A stretch of 64,000 bases of DNA from Pelomonas baiyunensis. GTDB lineage: Bacteria; Pseudomonadota; Gammaproteobacteria; Burkholderiales; Burkholderiaceae_C. The DNA lies in the NCBI RefSeq assembly GCF_043555935.1, contig NZ_JBIGIB010000004.1, forward strand, positions 1 to 64,000. Direction: 5' to 3'. A program made the position numbers and the translations under genes. The notes beneath the pieces were generated by a model. It searched no databases, had not been told where the DNA came from, and worked only from the letters and a program-made list of their open reading frames with translations. Shown in pieces: positions 47,758-57,344 of this stretch; the stretch's first letter is position 1; each line of letters begins with the position of its first letter.

Positions 47758-49224
47758 ATGACCGACCCTTCGCTGAGCAACCCTGATCTGATCCCGACCA
47801 CGGCTGCCCAGCGAACCTGGCGCTGGTATCACTTCGCCGCGCTGTGGGTCGGCATGGTGATGTGCATCCCGGCCTACACACTGGCGGCCAGCCTCATCGA
47901 GTCGGGCATGAGCTGGAGCCAGGCGGTGGGCACGGTGTTCCTGGGCAACCTCATCGTGCTGGTGCCGATGCTGCTGATTGGTCATGCCGGCGCCAAGTAC
48001 GGCATCCCGTACGCGGTGCTGGCCCGCGCCTCGTTCGGCACGCAGGGCGCCAAGCTGCCGGCGCTGCTGCGGGCACTCGTCGCCTGCGGCTGGTACGGCA
48101 TTCAGACCTGGTTCGGCGGGCAGATGGTCTACACGCTGGCCGGCGTGCTGATGGGCCAGCCGCTGGGCGGCGATCCGCTGCCAGGCCTGGGCATCAGCGC
48201 CGCCCAACTGACCTGCTTCCTGATCTTCTGGGCACTGCAGTTCTGGTTCGTGCTGCACGGCATCGAGTCCATCCGCAAGCTGGAGACCTGGACGGCGCCG
48301 ATCAGGATCGTCATCTGCTTCGTGCTGCTGGGGTGGGCCTGGAACAAGGCGGGCGGCTTCGGCCCGATCCTGGATCAACCCTCCGCTTTTGTAGAAGGCG
48401 GCAAGAAGGCCGGGCAGTTCTCGGCCGTCTTCTGGCCCTCGCTCACCGCCATGGTCGGCTTCTGGGCGACGCTGGCGCTGAACATTCCGGATTTCACGCG
48501 CTTCGCCAAGAGCCAGCGCGACCAGCTCGTCGGCCAGGCCATCGGCCTGCCGGCGCCCATGGGCTTGCTGGCCGCGCTCGCGGTGTTCGTCACCTCCGCC
48601 ACCGTCGTCATCTACGGCAAGGCGCTGTGGGACCCGGTGGACCTGGCCAGCCGCATGACGGGCGCGGCCGTGCTGATCGCGCTCATCGTGCTGCTGATCG
48701 ACACCGTGAGCGTGAACCTCGCGGCCAACCTCGTCGGCCCGGCTTACGACTTCTCGGCGCTGGCGCCGGGGCGCATCAGCTACAAGGCCGGCGGCATCCT
48801 CACCGCGGGCATCGCCATCGTCATGATGCCGTGGAAGATCCTGGCCTCCACCGAGGGCTACATCTTCACTTGGCTCATCGGCTACTCGGCGTTGCTGGGG
48901 CCGGTGGCCGGCATCCTGATCGTGGACTACTTCGTGCTGCGCAAGACGGAGCTGGTGGTGGACGAGCTCTACCGCGAGGGCGGCCGCTACAGCTACCGCG
49001 GCGGCTGGAACGGGGCGGCCGTCATCGCCTTCGCCGTGGGCGTGGCGCCCAACATCCCCGGCTTCCTGAACGCCGCGTTCCCGGCGGCCTTCCCCGAGGT
49101 CGGCGCCGCCTTCAAGGCCCTCTACACCTATGCCTGGTTTGCCGGGCTGGCCATTGCGGCCCTCGTCTACGGCGTGCTGATGGCCGGCAAGACGCAACCC
49201 CAACTCGCAAGGACTGCCCCATGA
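47758..49224 (+). CDS. NCS1 family nucleobase/hydantoin permease
   Basis: The 488-residue transporter has about 12 hydrophobic segments and NCS1 marks: WYHFAALWVGMVMCIPAYTLAASLI, ARASFGTQGAKLPALLRALVACGWYGIQTWFGG (segment given in part) and NIPDFTRFAKSQRDQ. Its place between mmsA and dihydropyrimidinase points to uptake of uracil, thymine, hydantoin or allantoin-like compounds. Its stop overlaps the next start (ATGA at 49221). Confidence 0.9.
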   Translation: MTDPSLSNPDLIPTTAAQRTWRWYHFAALWVGMVMCIPAYTLAASLIESGMSWSQAVGTVFLGNLIVLVPMLLIGHAGAKYGIPYAVLARASFGTQGAKLPALLRALVACGWYGIQTWFGGQMVYTLAGVLMGQPLGGDPLPGLGISAAQLTCFLIFWALQFWFVLHGIESIRKLETWTAPIRIVICFVLLGWAWNKAGGFGPILDQPSAFVEGGKKAGQFSAVFWPSLTAMVGFWATLALNIPDFTRFAKSQRDQLVGQAIGLPAPMGLLAALAVFVTSATVVIYGKALWDPVDLASRMTGAAVLIALIVLLIDTVSVNLAANLVGPAYDFSALAPGRISYKAGGILTAGIAIVMMPWKILASTEGYIFTWLIGYSALLGPVAGILIVDYFVLRKTELVVDELYREGGRYSYRGGWNGAAVIAFAVGVAPNIPGFLNAAFPAAFPEVGAAFKALYTYAWFAGLAIAALVYGVLMAGKTQPQLARTAP

Positions 49225-50672
49225 GTTCCTCCCTGCTGATCCGCGGCGCCATCGTCGTCAACGCCGACGCCGAGAGCCGCACCGACGTGCTCTGCGTCGA
49301 CGGCCGCATCGTCGCCCTGGGCGAACGCGCCGCGCGCGAAGCCCCCGCCGGCACGACCACGCTGGACGGCACCGGCCAGTACCTGCTGCCCGGCGGCATC
49401 GACCCGCACACCCACATGCAGCTGCCCTTCATGGGCACGGTCACGCAGGACGACTTCTTCACCGGCACGGCCGCGGCCCTGGCCGGCGGCACGACGAGCA
49501 TCATCGACTTCGTCATCCCCAACCCGCAGCAGCCGCTGATGGACGCCTACCGCACCTGGCGCGGCTGGGCCGAGAAGGCCGCGAGCGACTACGCCTTCCA
49601 TGTGGCCGTGACCTGGTGGGACCAGAGCGTCAGCGACGACATGGGCACGCTGGTGCGCGAGGAAGGCGTGAACAGCTTCAAGCACTTCATGGCCTACAAG
49701 AACGCCATCATGTGCGACGACGAAACGCTGGTGAACAGCTTCAAGCGTGCGCTCGAACTCGGCGCCATGCCGACGGTGCACGCCGAGAACGGCGAGCTGG
49801 TCTATCTGCTGCAGGCCGAGGTCGCCAAGATGGGCATCACCGGCCCCGAGGGCCACCCCATGAGCCGCCCGCCCATGGTGGAGGGCGAAGCGGCCAACCG
49901 CGCCATTGCGATTGCCGACGTGCTGGGCGTGCCCATCTACGTGGTGCACGTGAGCTGCATCGAAAGCGCCGAGGCCATCGCCCGCGCGCGGGCCCGCGGC
50001 CAGCGCGTGTACGGCGAAGTGCTGGCCGGCCACCTGCTGATCGACGACAGCGTCTACCGCGACCCCGACTTCGCCACCGCCGCGGCCTACGTGATGAGCC
50101 CGCCCTTCCGCCCCAAGATCCACCAGGAGTTCCTGTGGCGCGGCCTGCAAAGCGGCCAGCTGCACACCACCGCGACCGACCACTGCACCTTCTGCGCGAG
50201 CCAAAAGGCCGCCGGCAAGGACAACTTCGCCAAGATCCCCAACGGCTGCGGTGGCGTCGAGGAACGCATGGCCGTGCTGTGGGACGCCAGCGTGAACTCC
50301 GGGCGCCTGACGCCATCGGAGTTCGTGGCCATCACCTCGGCCAACGCGGCCAAGCTGTTCAACATGTACCCGCGCAAGGGCGTCATCGCCGAAGGTGCCG
50401 ACGCCGACCTCGTGCTCTGGGACCCGGCCGGCACCAAGACACTGAGCGCCAAGACGCAGTTCTCCAAGAACGACTTCAACATCTTCGAGGGCCGCACCGT
50501 GCGCGGCATCCCGAGCCACACCATCTCGCAGGGGCGCGTCGTCTTCGCGCGCGGCGACTTGCGCGCTGAGCCCGGCACCGGCCGCTATCTGAAGCGCCCG
50601 CCCTTCGGCCCGCAATTCGATGCCGCCGCCAAGCGCAGCGCCGATTTGATGCCCACGGCCGTGGCCCGCTGA
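49221..50672 (+). CDS. hydA: Dihydropyrimidinase (D-hydantoinase)
   Basis: The 483-residue amidohydrolase opens the ring of dihydrouracil or dihydrothymine to give N-carbamoyl-beta-amino acids. Metal ligands are intact: HTH at 63-65, the carboxylated lysine in FMAYK at 160, H187 in HAEN, H243 in HVS and D320 in TATDH. Length is typical. It is coupled to the permease gene upstream and is 12 bp ahead of the carbamoyl-amidohydrolase gene. Confidence 0.94.
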   Translation: MSSSLLIRGAIVVNADAESRTDVLCVDGRIVALGERAAREAPAGTTTLDGTGQYLLPGGIDPHTHMQLPFMGTVTQDDFFTGTAAALAGGTTSIIDFVIPNPQQPLMDAYRTWRGWAEKAASDYAFHVAVTWWDQSVSDDMGTLVREEGVNSFKHFMAYKNAIMCDDETLVNSFKRALELGAMPTVHAENGELVYLLQAEVAKMGITGPEGHPMSRPPMVEGEAANRAIAIADVLGVPIYVVHVSCIESAEAIARARARGQRVYGEVLAGHLLIDDSVYRDPDFATAAAYVMSPPFRPKIHQEFLWRGLQSGQLHTTATDHCTFCASQKAAGKDNFAKIPNGCGGVEERMAVLWDASVNSGRLTPSEFVAITSANAAKLFNMYPRKGVIAEGADADLVLWDPAGTKTLSAKTQFSKNDFNIFEGRTVRGIPSHTISQGRVVFARGDLRAEPGTGRYLKRPPFGPQFDAAAKRSADLMPTAVAR

Positions 50673-50684
50673 AAAGGATTCGCC

Positions 50685-51956
50685 ATGGACATGCCCACCA
50701 AGACCGTCGACCTCTCCACGCTGCGCGTCAACGGCCAGCGCCTGTGGAACTCGCTGATGGAGCTCGCCCAGATCGGCGCGACGGACAAGGGCGGCGTCTG
50801 CCGCCTCACGCTCACCGACCTCGACAAGCAGGGCCGCGACCTCGTCACCCGCTGGGCGCGCGAGGCCGGCATGACGGTCACCATCGACCAGATCGGCAAC
50901 GGCTTCATGCGCCGCCCGGGTCGCAACAACAGCCTGCCGCCCGTCATGACCGGCAGCCACATCGACACCCAACCCACCGGCGGCAAGTTCGATGGCAACT
51001 ACGGCGTGCTCGCCGGCATCGAGGTCGTGCGCACGCTGAATGACCACGGCATCGAGACCGAGGCGCCCATCGAGGTCGCGTTCTGGACGAATGAAGAAGG
51101 CTCGCGTTTTGTGCCGGTCATGATGGGTTCGGGCGTGTTCGCCAAAGCCTTCACGCTGGAGCACGCCTACGCCGCGACGGACACGGCAGGCTTGACGGTC
51201 AAGGGTGAGTTGGAACGCATCGGCTACATCGGCACCCAGGTGCCGGGCGACCACCCCATCGGCGCCTACTTCGAGACCCACATCGAACAGGGCCCGGTGC
51301 TGGAGGACCACGACAAGACCATCGGCGTCGTCACCGGCGTGCTCGGCATCCGCTGGTACGACTGCGTCGTGACCGGCATGGAAGCCCACGCCGGCCCCAC
51401 GCCCATGGCCCTGCGCAAGGATGCGCTGCAGGTGGCCACGCACCTGATGCAGGAGGTGGTGGCCTGCGCGCACCGCCACCCGCAGGCCGACGGCACCAAC
51501 CATGGCCGCGGCACGGTGGGCATGGTGCAGGTCCACCCCAACAGCCGCAACGTGATCCCGGGCCGCGTGAAGTTCAGCATCGACCTGCGCAACTCGACCG
51601 ACGCGCTCTGCGAAGCCATGGACGCCGACATCCGCGCGGTCGCCGCCAAGCTCGCCGCCGACTCGGGCCTCACCATCGAGATCACGCCCGTCAGCGCCTA
51701 CCCGGCCCAGCCCTTCCACCCCGACTGCATCGCCGCCGTGCAAAAGGCGGCCGACGCCCTCGGCTACAGCAACATGCCCGCTGTCTCCGGCGCAGGGCAT
51801 GACGCCGTCTACATGGCCCGCCTGGCCCCGGCCGGCATGATCTTCATCCCCTGCAAGGACGGCATCAGCCACAACGAGATCGAGGACGCCAAGCCCGAGC
51901 ACATCGAGGCCGGCTGCAACGTGCTGCTGCAGGCGATGCTGAACGCGGCGGGCTGA
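50685..51956 (+). CDS. Zn-dependent M20-family N-carbamoyl amidohydrolase (beta-ureidopropionase type)
   Basis: The 423-residue enzyme belongs to the AmaB/HyuC/AllC group of M20 peptidases. The dinuclear-metal motifs are GSHIDTQPTGGKFDGNYGVLAG, TNEEGSRF, HIEQGPVLE and the C-terminal GAGHDAVYMA. In this cluster it should hydrolyse N-carbamoyl-beta-alanine to beta-alanine, CO2 and ammonia, completing the reductive route. Some bacteria use a nitrilase-type beta-ureidopropionase instead. No beta-alanine transaminase gene follows. Confidence 0.9.
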   Translation: MDMPTKTVDLSTLRVNGQRLWNSLMELAQIGATDKGGVCRLTLTDLDKQGRDLVTRWAREAGMTVTIDQIGNGFMRRPGRNNSLPPVMTGSHIDTQPTGGKFDGNYGVLAGIEVVRTLNDHGIETEAPIEVAFWTNEEGSRFVPVMMGSGVFAKAFTLEHAYAATDTAGLTVKGELERIGYIGTQVPGDHPIGAYFETHIEQGPVLEDHDKTIGVVTGVLGIRWYDCVVTGMEAHAGPTPMALRKDALQVATHLMQEVVACAHRHPQADGTNHGRGTVGMVQVHPNSRNVIPGRVKFSIDLRNSTDALCEAMDADIRAVAAKLAADSGLTIEITPVSAYPAQPFHPDCIAAVQKAADALGYSNMPAVSGAGHDAVYMARLAPAGMIFIPCKDGISHNEIEDAKPEHIEAGCNVLLQAMLNAAG

Positions 51957-52097
51957 CGCGCCACCTTCCCCGCCACCTGACGTGCCGGGCCGCGCCGCCC
52001 GGCACGCCCCCTAGATTGGCAGCACGGCGCGTCCGATTCGTACCAGCGCGGTGCGACGGTTTTCGACATGCTGTGAGCACCCCCTCTCGGAGTGCCC

Positions 52098-52595
52098 ATG
52101 AACGCTGCCGTCCCCTTCGCTGTCCACCCCCCCTCGGCCGTCACGGCGCCCGTTCGCGCGGGCCGCAGCCATGCCGGCGCGCCGCTGCCGGTCGGGCCGG
52201 ACCTCTGGATGCTCAACGTGCCCGCCGCAGCCACGGGCCAGGCGCTCAGCGTGATGAGCTGGCACGGCCACGCGCCCGGCGGCCCGCCGCTGCACCTGCA
52301 CCCAGACCAGGACGAGGTGTTCATCGTGGAAGCCGGTGAGTACCGCTTTCAATGCGACGATCAACTGTTCCTGCTGCGCGCGGGCGACAGCCTCTTTCTG
52401 CCGCGCGGACGGCCGCACACCTTCCGCCAGCTCAGCGCCACCGGCCGGTTGCGCTTCCTGTACACGCCAGCCGGCCGGATGGAGGACTTCTTTGCCGCAC
52501 TGTCCCGACTGGATGGGCCACCCGCACCCGAGCAAGCTGCCACGCTATTCGCGGCCCACGGCATGCGCGTGGTGGGACTGCCGCTGGCGGCGTGA
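52098..52595 (+). CDS. Cupin-domain protein
   Basis: The 165-residue protein has a single cupin fold with metal-site residues in HLHPDQDEVFIVEAGEY (HxH...E) and the second motif GDSLFLPRGRPHTFR. A role as a small-molecule-binding or isomerase-like enzyme is possible; nothing specific is visible. ATG at 52098 with GGAG just upstream. It is followed 41 bp later by an AraC regulator, so it may be that regulator's target or partner. Confidence 0.82.
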   Translation: MNAAVPFAVHPPSAVTAPVRAGRSHAGAPLPVGPDLWMLNVPAAATGQALSVMSWHGHAPGGPPLHLHPDQDEVFIVEAGEYRFQCDDQLFLLRAGDSLFLPRGRPHTFRQLSATGRLRFLYTPAGRMEDFFAALSRLDGPPAPEQAATLFAAHGMRVVGLPLAA

Positions 52596-52636
52596 CGGCT
52601 TCACGGCCTGAAGGTTGGAGCCCGGGCACTGGCCTC

Positions 52637-53467
52637 ATGCACCCCATCTTCCACTTCAGCCCACCCAGCCCGGCGTTGCAGGGCTGGGTGCGGCAGCACC
52701 AGGTCATTCGCCTGCGCTTCGCCAGGGGCGTGGCCGTGCCCGTGAAGCCCTATTGGCCGCGCCCGGCGGCGGCCCTGGCCTTCTACCTGCGAGACCCGGA
52801 GTGGGTGGCCTCGGTGCCGGGCGCCGCCGCCCGCTGCAAGCCCCGCGCGGTGCTGATCGGCCAACCCACCGCCGCCACTTGGCGCCAGGGCGGCGCGGAC
52901 TTTGCGGTTTACCAGATTGAGTTCGAACCCGGCGCGTTGCACCGCCTGACCGGCTTGCCACTGAATCCACTCACGAACGACTGCCTGGACGCCGAAGCCG
53001 TGTTCCCCGCCAGCTTTCGCCACTTGGTGGAGCGACTGGCCCAGCACGACACCGCAGCGCCATGGATCGCCGAAGTCGAGGCGTGGCTGCTGACCCAAGT
53101 GAGCGCGCCGCGGCGGGGCCTGGCGGCTGCGGACGCGGTGGCGCTGCAACTGCTGTCCGGCGCATCAACCGGGCTGGACGATCTGGCCCGTCAGCACGGT
53201 CTGGAGGTGCGGCAGCTGCGACGCCAGTTTGAGGCGCGGCTGGGCGTGAGCCCCCGGCTGTTCGCCCGAGTGGCGCGGTTCGACCGGCTGGTGCGCAGCG
53301 CCAATGCCGTGCCTGACGCCCGCTGGCTGGACCTGGCGCTGGACGCTGGCTATCACGACCACCAGCACCTGGCGCGGGACTTCCGCGAGTTCACAGGGCT
53401 GGCGCCGTCTGCCTTTCGGGCGCTGGAACTGCAGGCGCCGGAGCGGCAGTTCGGCTTCAGGGAGTGA
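52637..53467 (+). CDS. AraC-family transcriptional regulator
   Basis: The 276-residue protein has an unassigned N-terminal domain (residues 1-165) and a C-terminal AraC/XylS DNA-binding domain: first helix-turn-helix LDDLARQHGLEVRQLRRQFE, then LGVSPRLFARVARF, then the second helix-turn-helix WLDLALDAGYHDHQHLARDF with the terminal FTGLAPSAFR. The effector is unknown. Start ATG at 52637. Confidence 0.88.
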   Translation: MHPIFHFSPPSPALQGWVRQHQVIRLRFARGVAVPVKPYWPRPAAALAFYLRDPEWVASVPGAAARCKPRAVLIGQPTAATWRQGGADFAVYQIEFEPGALHRLTGLPLNPLTNDCLDAEAVFPASFRHLVERLAQHDTAAPWIAEVEAWLLTQVSAPRRGLAAADAVALQLLSGASTGLDDLARQHGLEVRQLRRQFEARLGVSPRLFARVARFDRLVRSANAVPDARWLDLALDAGYHDHQHLARDFREFTGLAPSAFRALELQAPERQFGFRE

Positions 53468-53509
53468 ACCGCGCCTCGCAGCCCCAGAGGGTCAGCCAAA
53501 CAGTCGGTG

Positions 53510-54316
53510 TCAGCGCTTGGCGTGCTCAGCCAACAAGGCCGCGGCTGTGCTGGCCGGCACGGCGTACGTGATGCCCGTGGGCGCGCTCAGCGCCGCTTCT
53601 TTGGTGCCCTTGACCGCCCCGCCTTGCAGCACGCCCACCACCTCGCCGGAGTCGATGTCCAGCACCGGGCCGCCGCTGTTGCCGGGGTAGGCGATAGCGT
53701 CCAGCTGCATCAGGCGGAAGGCGCCGTCGCGCAACTGGCGCACGGCGCGGGGGCTGAGGCCGGACGGGTCGGACGCGGGCATGGACACGCTGGACCAGGC
53801 CGACACGATGCCGCGGTGCGTGGTGTGCACGTAGCCAATCGCGTTGCCGATGGGAAAGCCCATGAGCGCGATGGAGGTGCCCTCCGGGGCGTCTTGCGCG
53901 GCCAGCCGCAGCGCGGGCACGGGCGGGCCATCGATCTCCAGCAGGGCCAGGTCCTGCCCCGGGTTGCGCGCCAGCACGCGTGCGCTGCGCAGCTGCCAGC
54001 TGCCTTCGGCGGTCCAGACCTGCACGGCCACCGTGCGGTCTACCCGCTCCGGCGTTTCGGCGGGCAGCACGTGGGCGTTGGTCAGCACCTGCAGCCCGTC
54101 ACCGACCACGAAGCCGGCGGCCCGAAAGCCGAAGCGCGGGTTGTCCATCAAGCCGTAGCTACCCACCACCACCACCGAGCGCTTGGCCCGGGCGATGAGC
54201 TGGGGCAACGGCTCGGCCGCGGCCGGCCCCGCCCCACCGCACAGCAGGCCCAACGCCAGACAAGCCGCAAGGCCGCGCCGGCGGGTGGGAGCAAAGGCAG
54301 GGCGGAGAGCAGGCAT
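53510..54316 (-). CDS. Exported trypsin-like serine protease (S1/HtrA-like, no PDZ)
   Basis: The 268-residue protein has a signal peptide ending at GPAAAEP and a trypsin-like domain with the catalytic triad visible: His in LTNAHVLP, Asp in PGQDLALLE and Ser in YPGNSGGPVLD. There is no PDZ domain, so the length is short for DegP-type proteins. It probably acts in the periplasm. I chose the ATG at 54316. It follows the S9 peptidase gene by 49 bp on the same strand. Confidence 0.87.
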   Translation of the reverse strand: MPALRPAFAPTRRRGLAACLALGLLCGGAGPAAAEPLPQLIARAKRSVVVVGSYGLMDNPRFGFRAAGFVVGDGLQVLTNAHVLPAETPERVDRTVAVQVWTAEGSWQLRSARVLARNPGQDLALLEIDGPPVPALRLAAQDAPEGTSIALMGFPIGNAIGYVHTTHRGIVSAWSSVSMPASDPSGLSPRAVRQLRDGAFRLMQLDAIAYPGNSGGPVLDIDSGEVVGVLQGGAVKGTKEAALSAPTGITYAVPASTAAALLAEHAKR

Positions 54317-54365
54317 GGCGCGGTCGACGGAAAAAGCAACGCCCCAGCCTACCCCAGCCGGCCCG

Positions 54366-56501
54366 TCAGGGCGCGGGCTGGAAGGCCGCATCGCCGGTGC
54401 GCCACAGCACGAAGCTGTAGATGTCGGCCCACATGGCGTCTCGCTGCGTGCGGGTGGAACCCATGCCATGGCCCGCGCCGAAGTCGATGCGCAGCAGCAC
54501 CGGCCGGCCGCTGTTTGTGGCCGCCGCCAGGCGCGCGGCGTACTTGGCGCTGTGGAAGGTGGCGGCGCGCGGGTCGTTCAGGCCGCTGACCACCAGCGTG
54601 GCGGGGTAGGCCGTGCCAGGGCGGATGTGCTGGTACGGGTCCAGGTTGAACATGGTCTTGAAGCTGGCCGCGTCAGCAATCGGGCCGCCCCACTCGGGGA
54701 TGTCGGCGTTGTTCTGCTCGGACACGTAGCGCACCGGGTTCATGAAGCCCACGTTCGCCACGGCGGCGGCGAAGAGGTCGGGCCGGGTGTTCACGGCCTG
54801 GCCCACCATCACGCCGCCTGCGGAGGTGCCCATCACGGCCAGCTGCGCCGGCGTGGTTTCGCGGTCGCGCACCAGGGTCTCGGCCACGGCAATCGCGTCG
54901 TTCCAGGTGTTGGCCTTGGTGGGGCCGCGGCCGCCGTAGTGCCAGTCGCGCCCGAACTCGCCGCCGCCGCGCACGTGCGCAATCACGTAGCGGCCGCCAC
55001 GGTCCAGCAGCGAGGCCAGCGAGGTTTGGAAAAACGGCATGGCTGCAAAGCCGTACGCCCCATAGGCCTCCAGCAGCAGCGGCCCCGGCCCTTGCGCGGC
55101 CCGGCCCTTCAACGACAGCACGGTGTACGGAATGCGCGTGCCGTCGGCCGCTGTGGCGAGCTGGGTGCGGGCCTCATAGCGCGCGGCGTCGTAACCCGCC
55201 GGCTGGCTGGACATGCCGGTGGCTGCCACCTGGCCCTGCGCGTTCAGGCGGTACACGGCGCTGGGTTGCGTCCAGCCGGCCAAGGCCACGTAGGCCTCGT
55301 TGCTGCTGGCCGACGTGCTCATCACCATCACCGACCCGGCGAACGGCAGTGCCACGCGCTGCGGCTCGCCCTGCGCGGGCACCCGCCACAGGCCCATCTG
55401 CCCGCCTTCGATGGTGCGCACCAAGGCGCCGTCGCGGGTGTTGTGAAAGCCCTCGATGACGGGCTGCCCCGGCAGCGCCACCATGCGCGCGGTGCGCAGG
55501 TCCGGCCGGCGGGCGGAGGTCACCAGCAAGCGGCCGTTGGACGCCTCCCGCGTGCTCAGCAGCCAGAGGGCCTCCCCCGCCAGGCCGGCGCCTTCCAGCT
55601 GCGCGTCGTACCCGCCCACGCGGGTCCAGCGCGCCTTGCCCGCCAGCAACGCGGCGCGGTCGGTCACGTAGACCTGCGACTCCCGACGTCCCTCGCTGAT
55701 GACCAGCATCGCCGCCGGTGAGCGCTCCGCGAAGTGCAGGCTCACGATCTCCTGCGGCTGCAGCGGCACCGGCGGTCGCTTGCGGGCCACCAGCGTGCGG
55801 TCCGGCCCCGCTGCGCCCAGCCGGTGCAAGCGGATCTCGCTGTTGACGTAGTAGTTGGGCGTGCCCTGCTCGCCCACGAACTGCAGGTAGGCAAAGCCGC
55901 TGGAGTCGGGCAGCCAGCTGACGGCGCCGAAGTCGGTACCGGCGATGCGCGGCGCCAGCAGCCGGCCGCTGGCCACCTCCACCACGTGCAGCACCGAGGC
56001 CTCGGTGCCCCGCTTGGACAGCCCCACCGCCACATGCCGGCCGTTGGGCGACACCTGCCACCAGTCGAGCGCCTGCGGGCTGCCCAGCACGGTGGCCGGG
56101 TCCAGCAGCAGGCGCTCCTGGCCGCCGGTGCGCACGTACAGGCGCGGGTCTTCGGCGCCCACGTCGCGCCGCTGGATGAAGGTCTGTGCCCCCACCTCGC
56201 GCACCATGGCGTAGGCGGTCTGGTCGCCCGAACGCGCCTGTATGTCTTTCAGCAAGGCCGCGCGGCCGGGCAGTTGGGCCAGCACCGCATCGGTGTGGGC
56301 GGCCTGGCCTTGCAGCCAGGGCATCCAGCGCGGGTCTTTGCCGGACTCCATCCAGCGGTAGGGGTCGGCCACCGAGGTGCCGTAGTAGTCGTCCGTCACC
56401 ACCTCCACCGGCGCCAGCGGCGCACCGGCCAGGGATGAGGCTGCAGCGGGCCACGCGACCAAGGCCCAGCTCAGGGCCACCCAGGGCATCAGCTTCTTCA
56501 C
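54366..56501 (-). CDS. Prolyl oligopeptidase family serine peptidase (S9)
   Basis: The 711-residue exported peptidase has a signal peptide (LVAWPAAASS), an N-terminal family block DDYYGTSVADPYRWME, a seven-bladed propeller region (about 80-420) and a C-terminal alpha/beta-hydrolase domain with nucleophile GTSAGG at about 558, Asp in LNDPRA and His in GAGHGMG. The serine motif is GTSAGG in place of the common GGSNGG. AYGAYGF and HVRGGGEFG are family marks. Confidence 0.92.
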   Translation of the reverse strand: MKKLMPWVALSWALVAWPAAASSLAGAPLAPVEVVTDDYYGTSVADPYRWMESGKDPRWMPWLQGQAAHTDAVLAQLPGRAALLKDIQARSGDQTAYAMVREVGAQTFIQRRDVGAEDPRLYVRTGGQERLLLDPATVLGSPQALDWWQVSPNGRHVAVGLSKRGTEASVLHVVEVASGRLLAPRIAGTDFGAVSWLPDSSGFAYLQFVGEQGTPNYYVNSEIRLHRLGAAGPDRTLVARKRPPVPLQPQEIVSLHFAERSPAAMLVISEGRRESQVYVTDRAALLAGKARWTRVGGYDAQLEGAGLAGEALWLLSTREASNGRLLVTSARRPDLRTARMVALPGQPVIEGFHNTRDGALVRTIEGGQMGLWRVPAQGEPQRVALPFAGSVMVMSTSASSNEAYVALAGWTQPSAVYRLNAQGQVAATGMSSQPAGYDAARYEARTQLATAADGTRIPYTVLSLKGRAAQGPGPLLLEAYGAYGFAAMPFFQTSLASLLDRGGRYVIAHVRGGGEFGRDWHYGGRGPTKANTWNDAIAVAETLVRDRETTPAQLAVMGTSAGGVMVGQAVNTRPDLFAAAVANVGFMNPVRYVSEQNNADIPEWGGPIADAASFKTMFNLDPYQHIRPGTAYPATLVVSGLNDPRAATFHSAKYAARLAAATNSGRPVLLRIDFGAGHGMGSTRTQRDAMWADIYSFVLWRTGDAAFQPAP

Positions 56502-56651
56502 GCAACGTCTCCTTGTGCGGCAGGCCGGGCAGCGGCCTGGTGGCGGGAGCTTATGCCGCAGGCCGGCGGCGCGGCACCGGGCCGCCCCCTGGCCGCGCGG
56601 GCAGCGCTGCAGTCATGTTGAGGACAGCGGGGCCGCCAAGCCGCAAAACCG

Positions 56652-57299
56652 TCAAGGCGGCGTGGCCAGGTCCATCGTCCAGTAGCTGCTGTAGGTGTTG
56701 CTGGCCGTGCCCTTGACGCAGGCCACGCCGATCTCCCGAAAGCCCGGGTTCATGAGGTTGGCGCAGTGGCCGGGGCTGGCCATCCAGCCGGCCATCACCA
56801 CCGCCACGGTGGACTGGCCGGCGGCGATGTTCTCGCCCCAGGCACGCCAGCGGTAGCCGGCGGCCGTGATGCGCTGGCCTGCGCTGCTGCCGTCACTGCC
56901 GGTGTGGCTGAAGAAGTTGGCGCTTTGCAGGTCGTCGCTGTGCTTGAGCGCGGCCTGGGCGAGGCTGGCGTTCCACGTGAGTGCGCTGGTCGCCGCAAAG
57001 TTGCCCTCGCTGCCGCAGTTGGCGCCGGCGGCGCGGTAGCGGTTGACGAGGTCCATCAGCTCCGCCTGGAAGTTGCTGAGCTGGCAGGTGGCGCGGGTGC
57101 CGGCCTCGACGCCGGGAGCGGGTGCTGGAGCCGGTGAAGGGGCGGGAGCCGGGGATGGCGACGGGCTGGGCGTCGGACTTGGGGCCGGGCTCGGCGCGGG
57201 GCTGCTGGCCGACGGCGGCGCGGCACCGCCGCCGCCACCACAGGCCGAGAGCATCAAGGTCAGGCCGGCCACGGCCCATGCGCGAGGAAGGAGAGGCAT
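56652..57299 (-). CDS. CAP-domain (SCP/YkwD-like) lipoprotein
   Basis: The 215-residue protein has a lipoprotein signal (LMLSAC with Cys at 20), a polyglycine and then a Pro/Ser/Ala-repeat linker of about 40 residues (repeats of SPAP and SPSP), and a CAP domain (about 75-210) with ELMDLVNRYRAAG, HSDDLQSANFFSHTGSDG and WGENIAAG, including the conserved His and Glu. It is probably anchored in the outer membrane; its target is unknown. Confidence 0.87.
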   Translation of the reverse strand: MPLLPRAWAVAGLTLMLSACGGGGGAAPPSASSPAPSPAPSPTPSPSPSPAPAPSPAPAPAPGVEAGTRATCQLSNFQAELMDLVNRYRAAGANCGSEGNFAATSALTWNASLAQAALKHSDDLQSANFFSHTGSDGSSAGQRITAAGYRWRAWGENIAAGQSTVAVVMAGWMASPGHCANLMNPGFREIGVACVKGTASNTYSSYWTMDLATPP

Positions 57300-57315
57300 G
57301 GGCCGCAGTGTGGGC

Positions 57316-57333
57316 GAGGCGGCGTGCCGCCTC
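57316..57333 (-). terminator. Stem-loop after ilvD
   Basis: GAGGCGGC-GT-GCCGCCTC is a perfect 8-bp palindrome about 15 bp after the ilvD stop codon. There is no T-run, so a terminating role is inferred from position. Confidence 0.35.
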
Positions 57334-57344
57334 GTATCCGAATG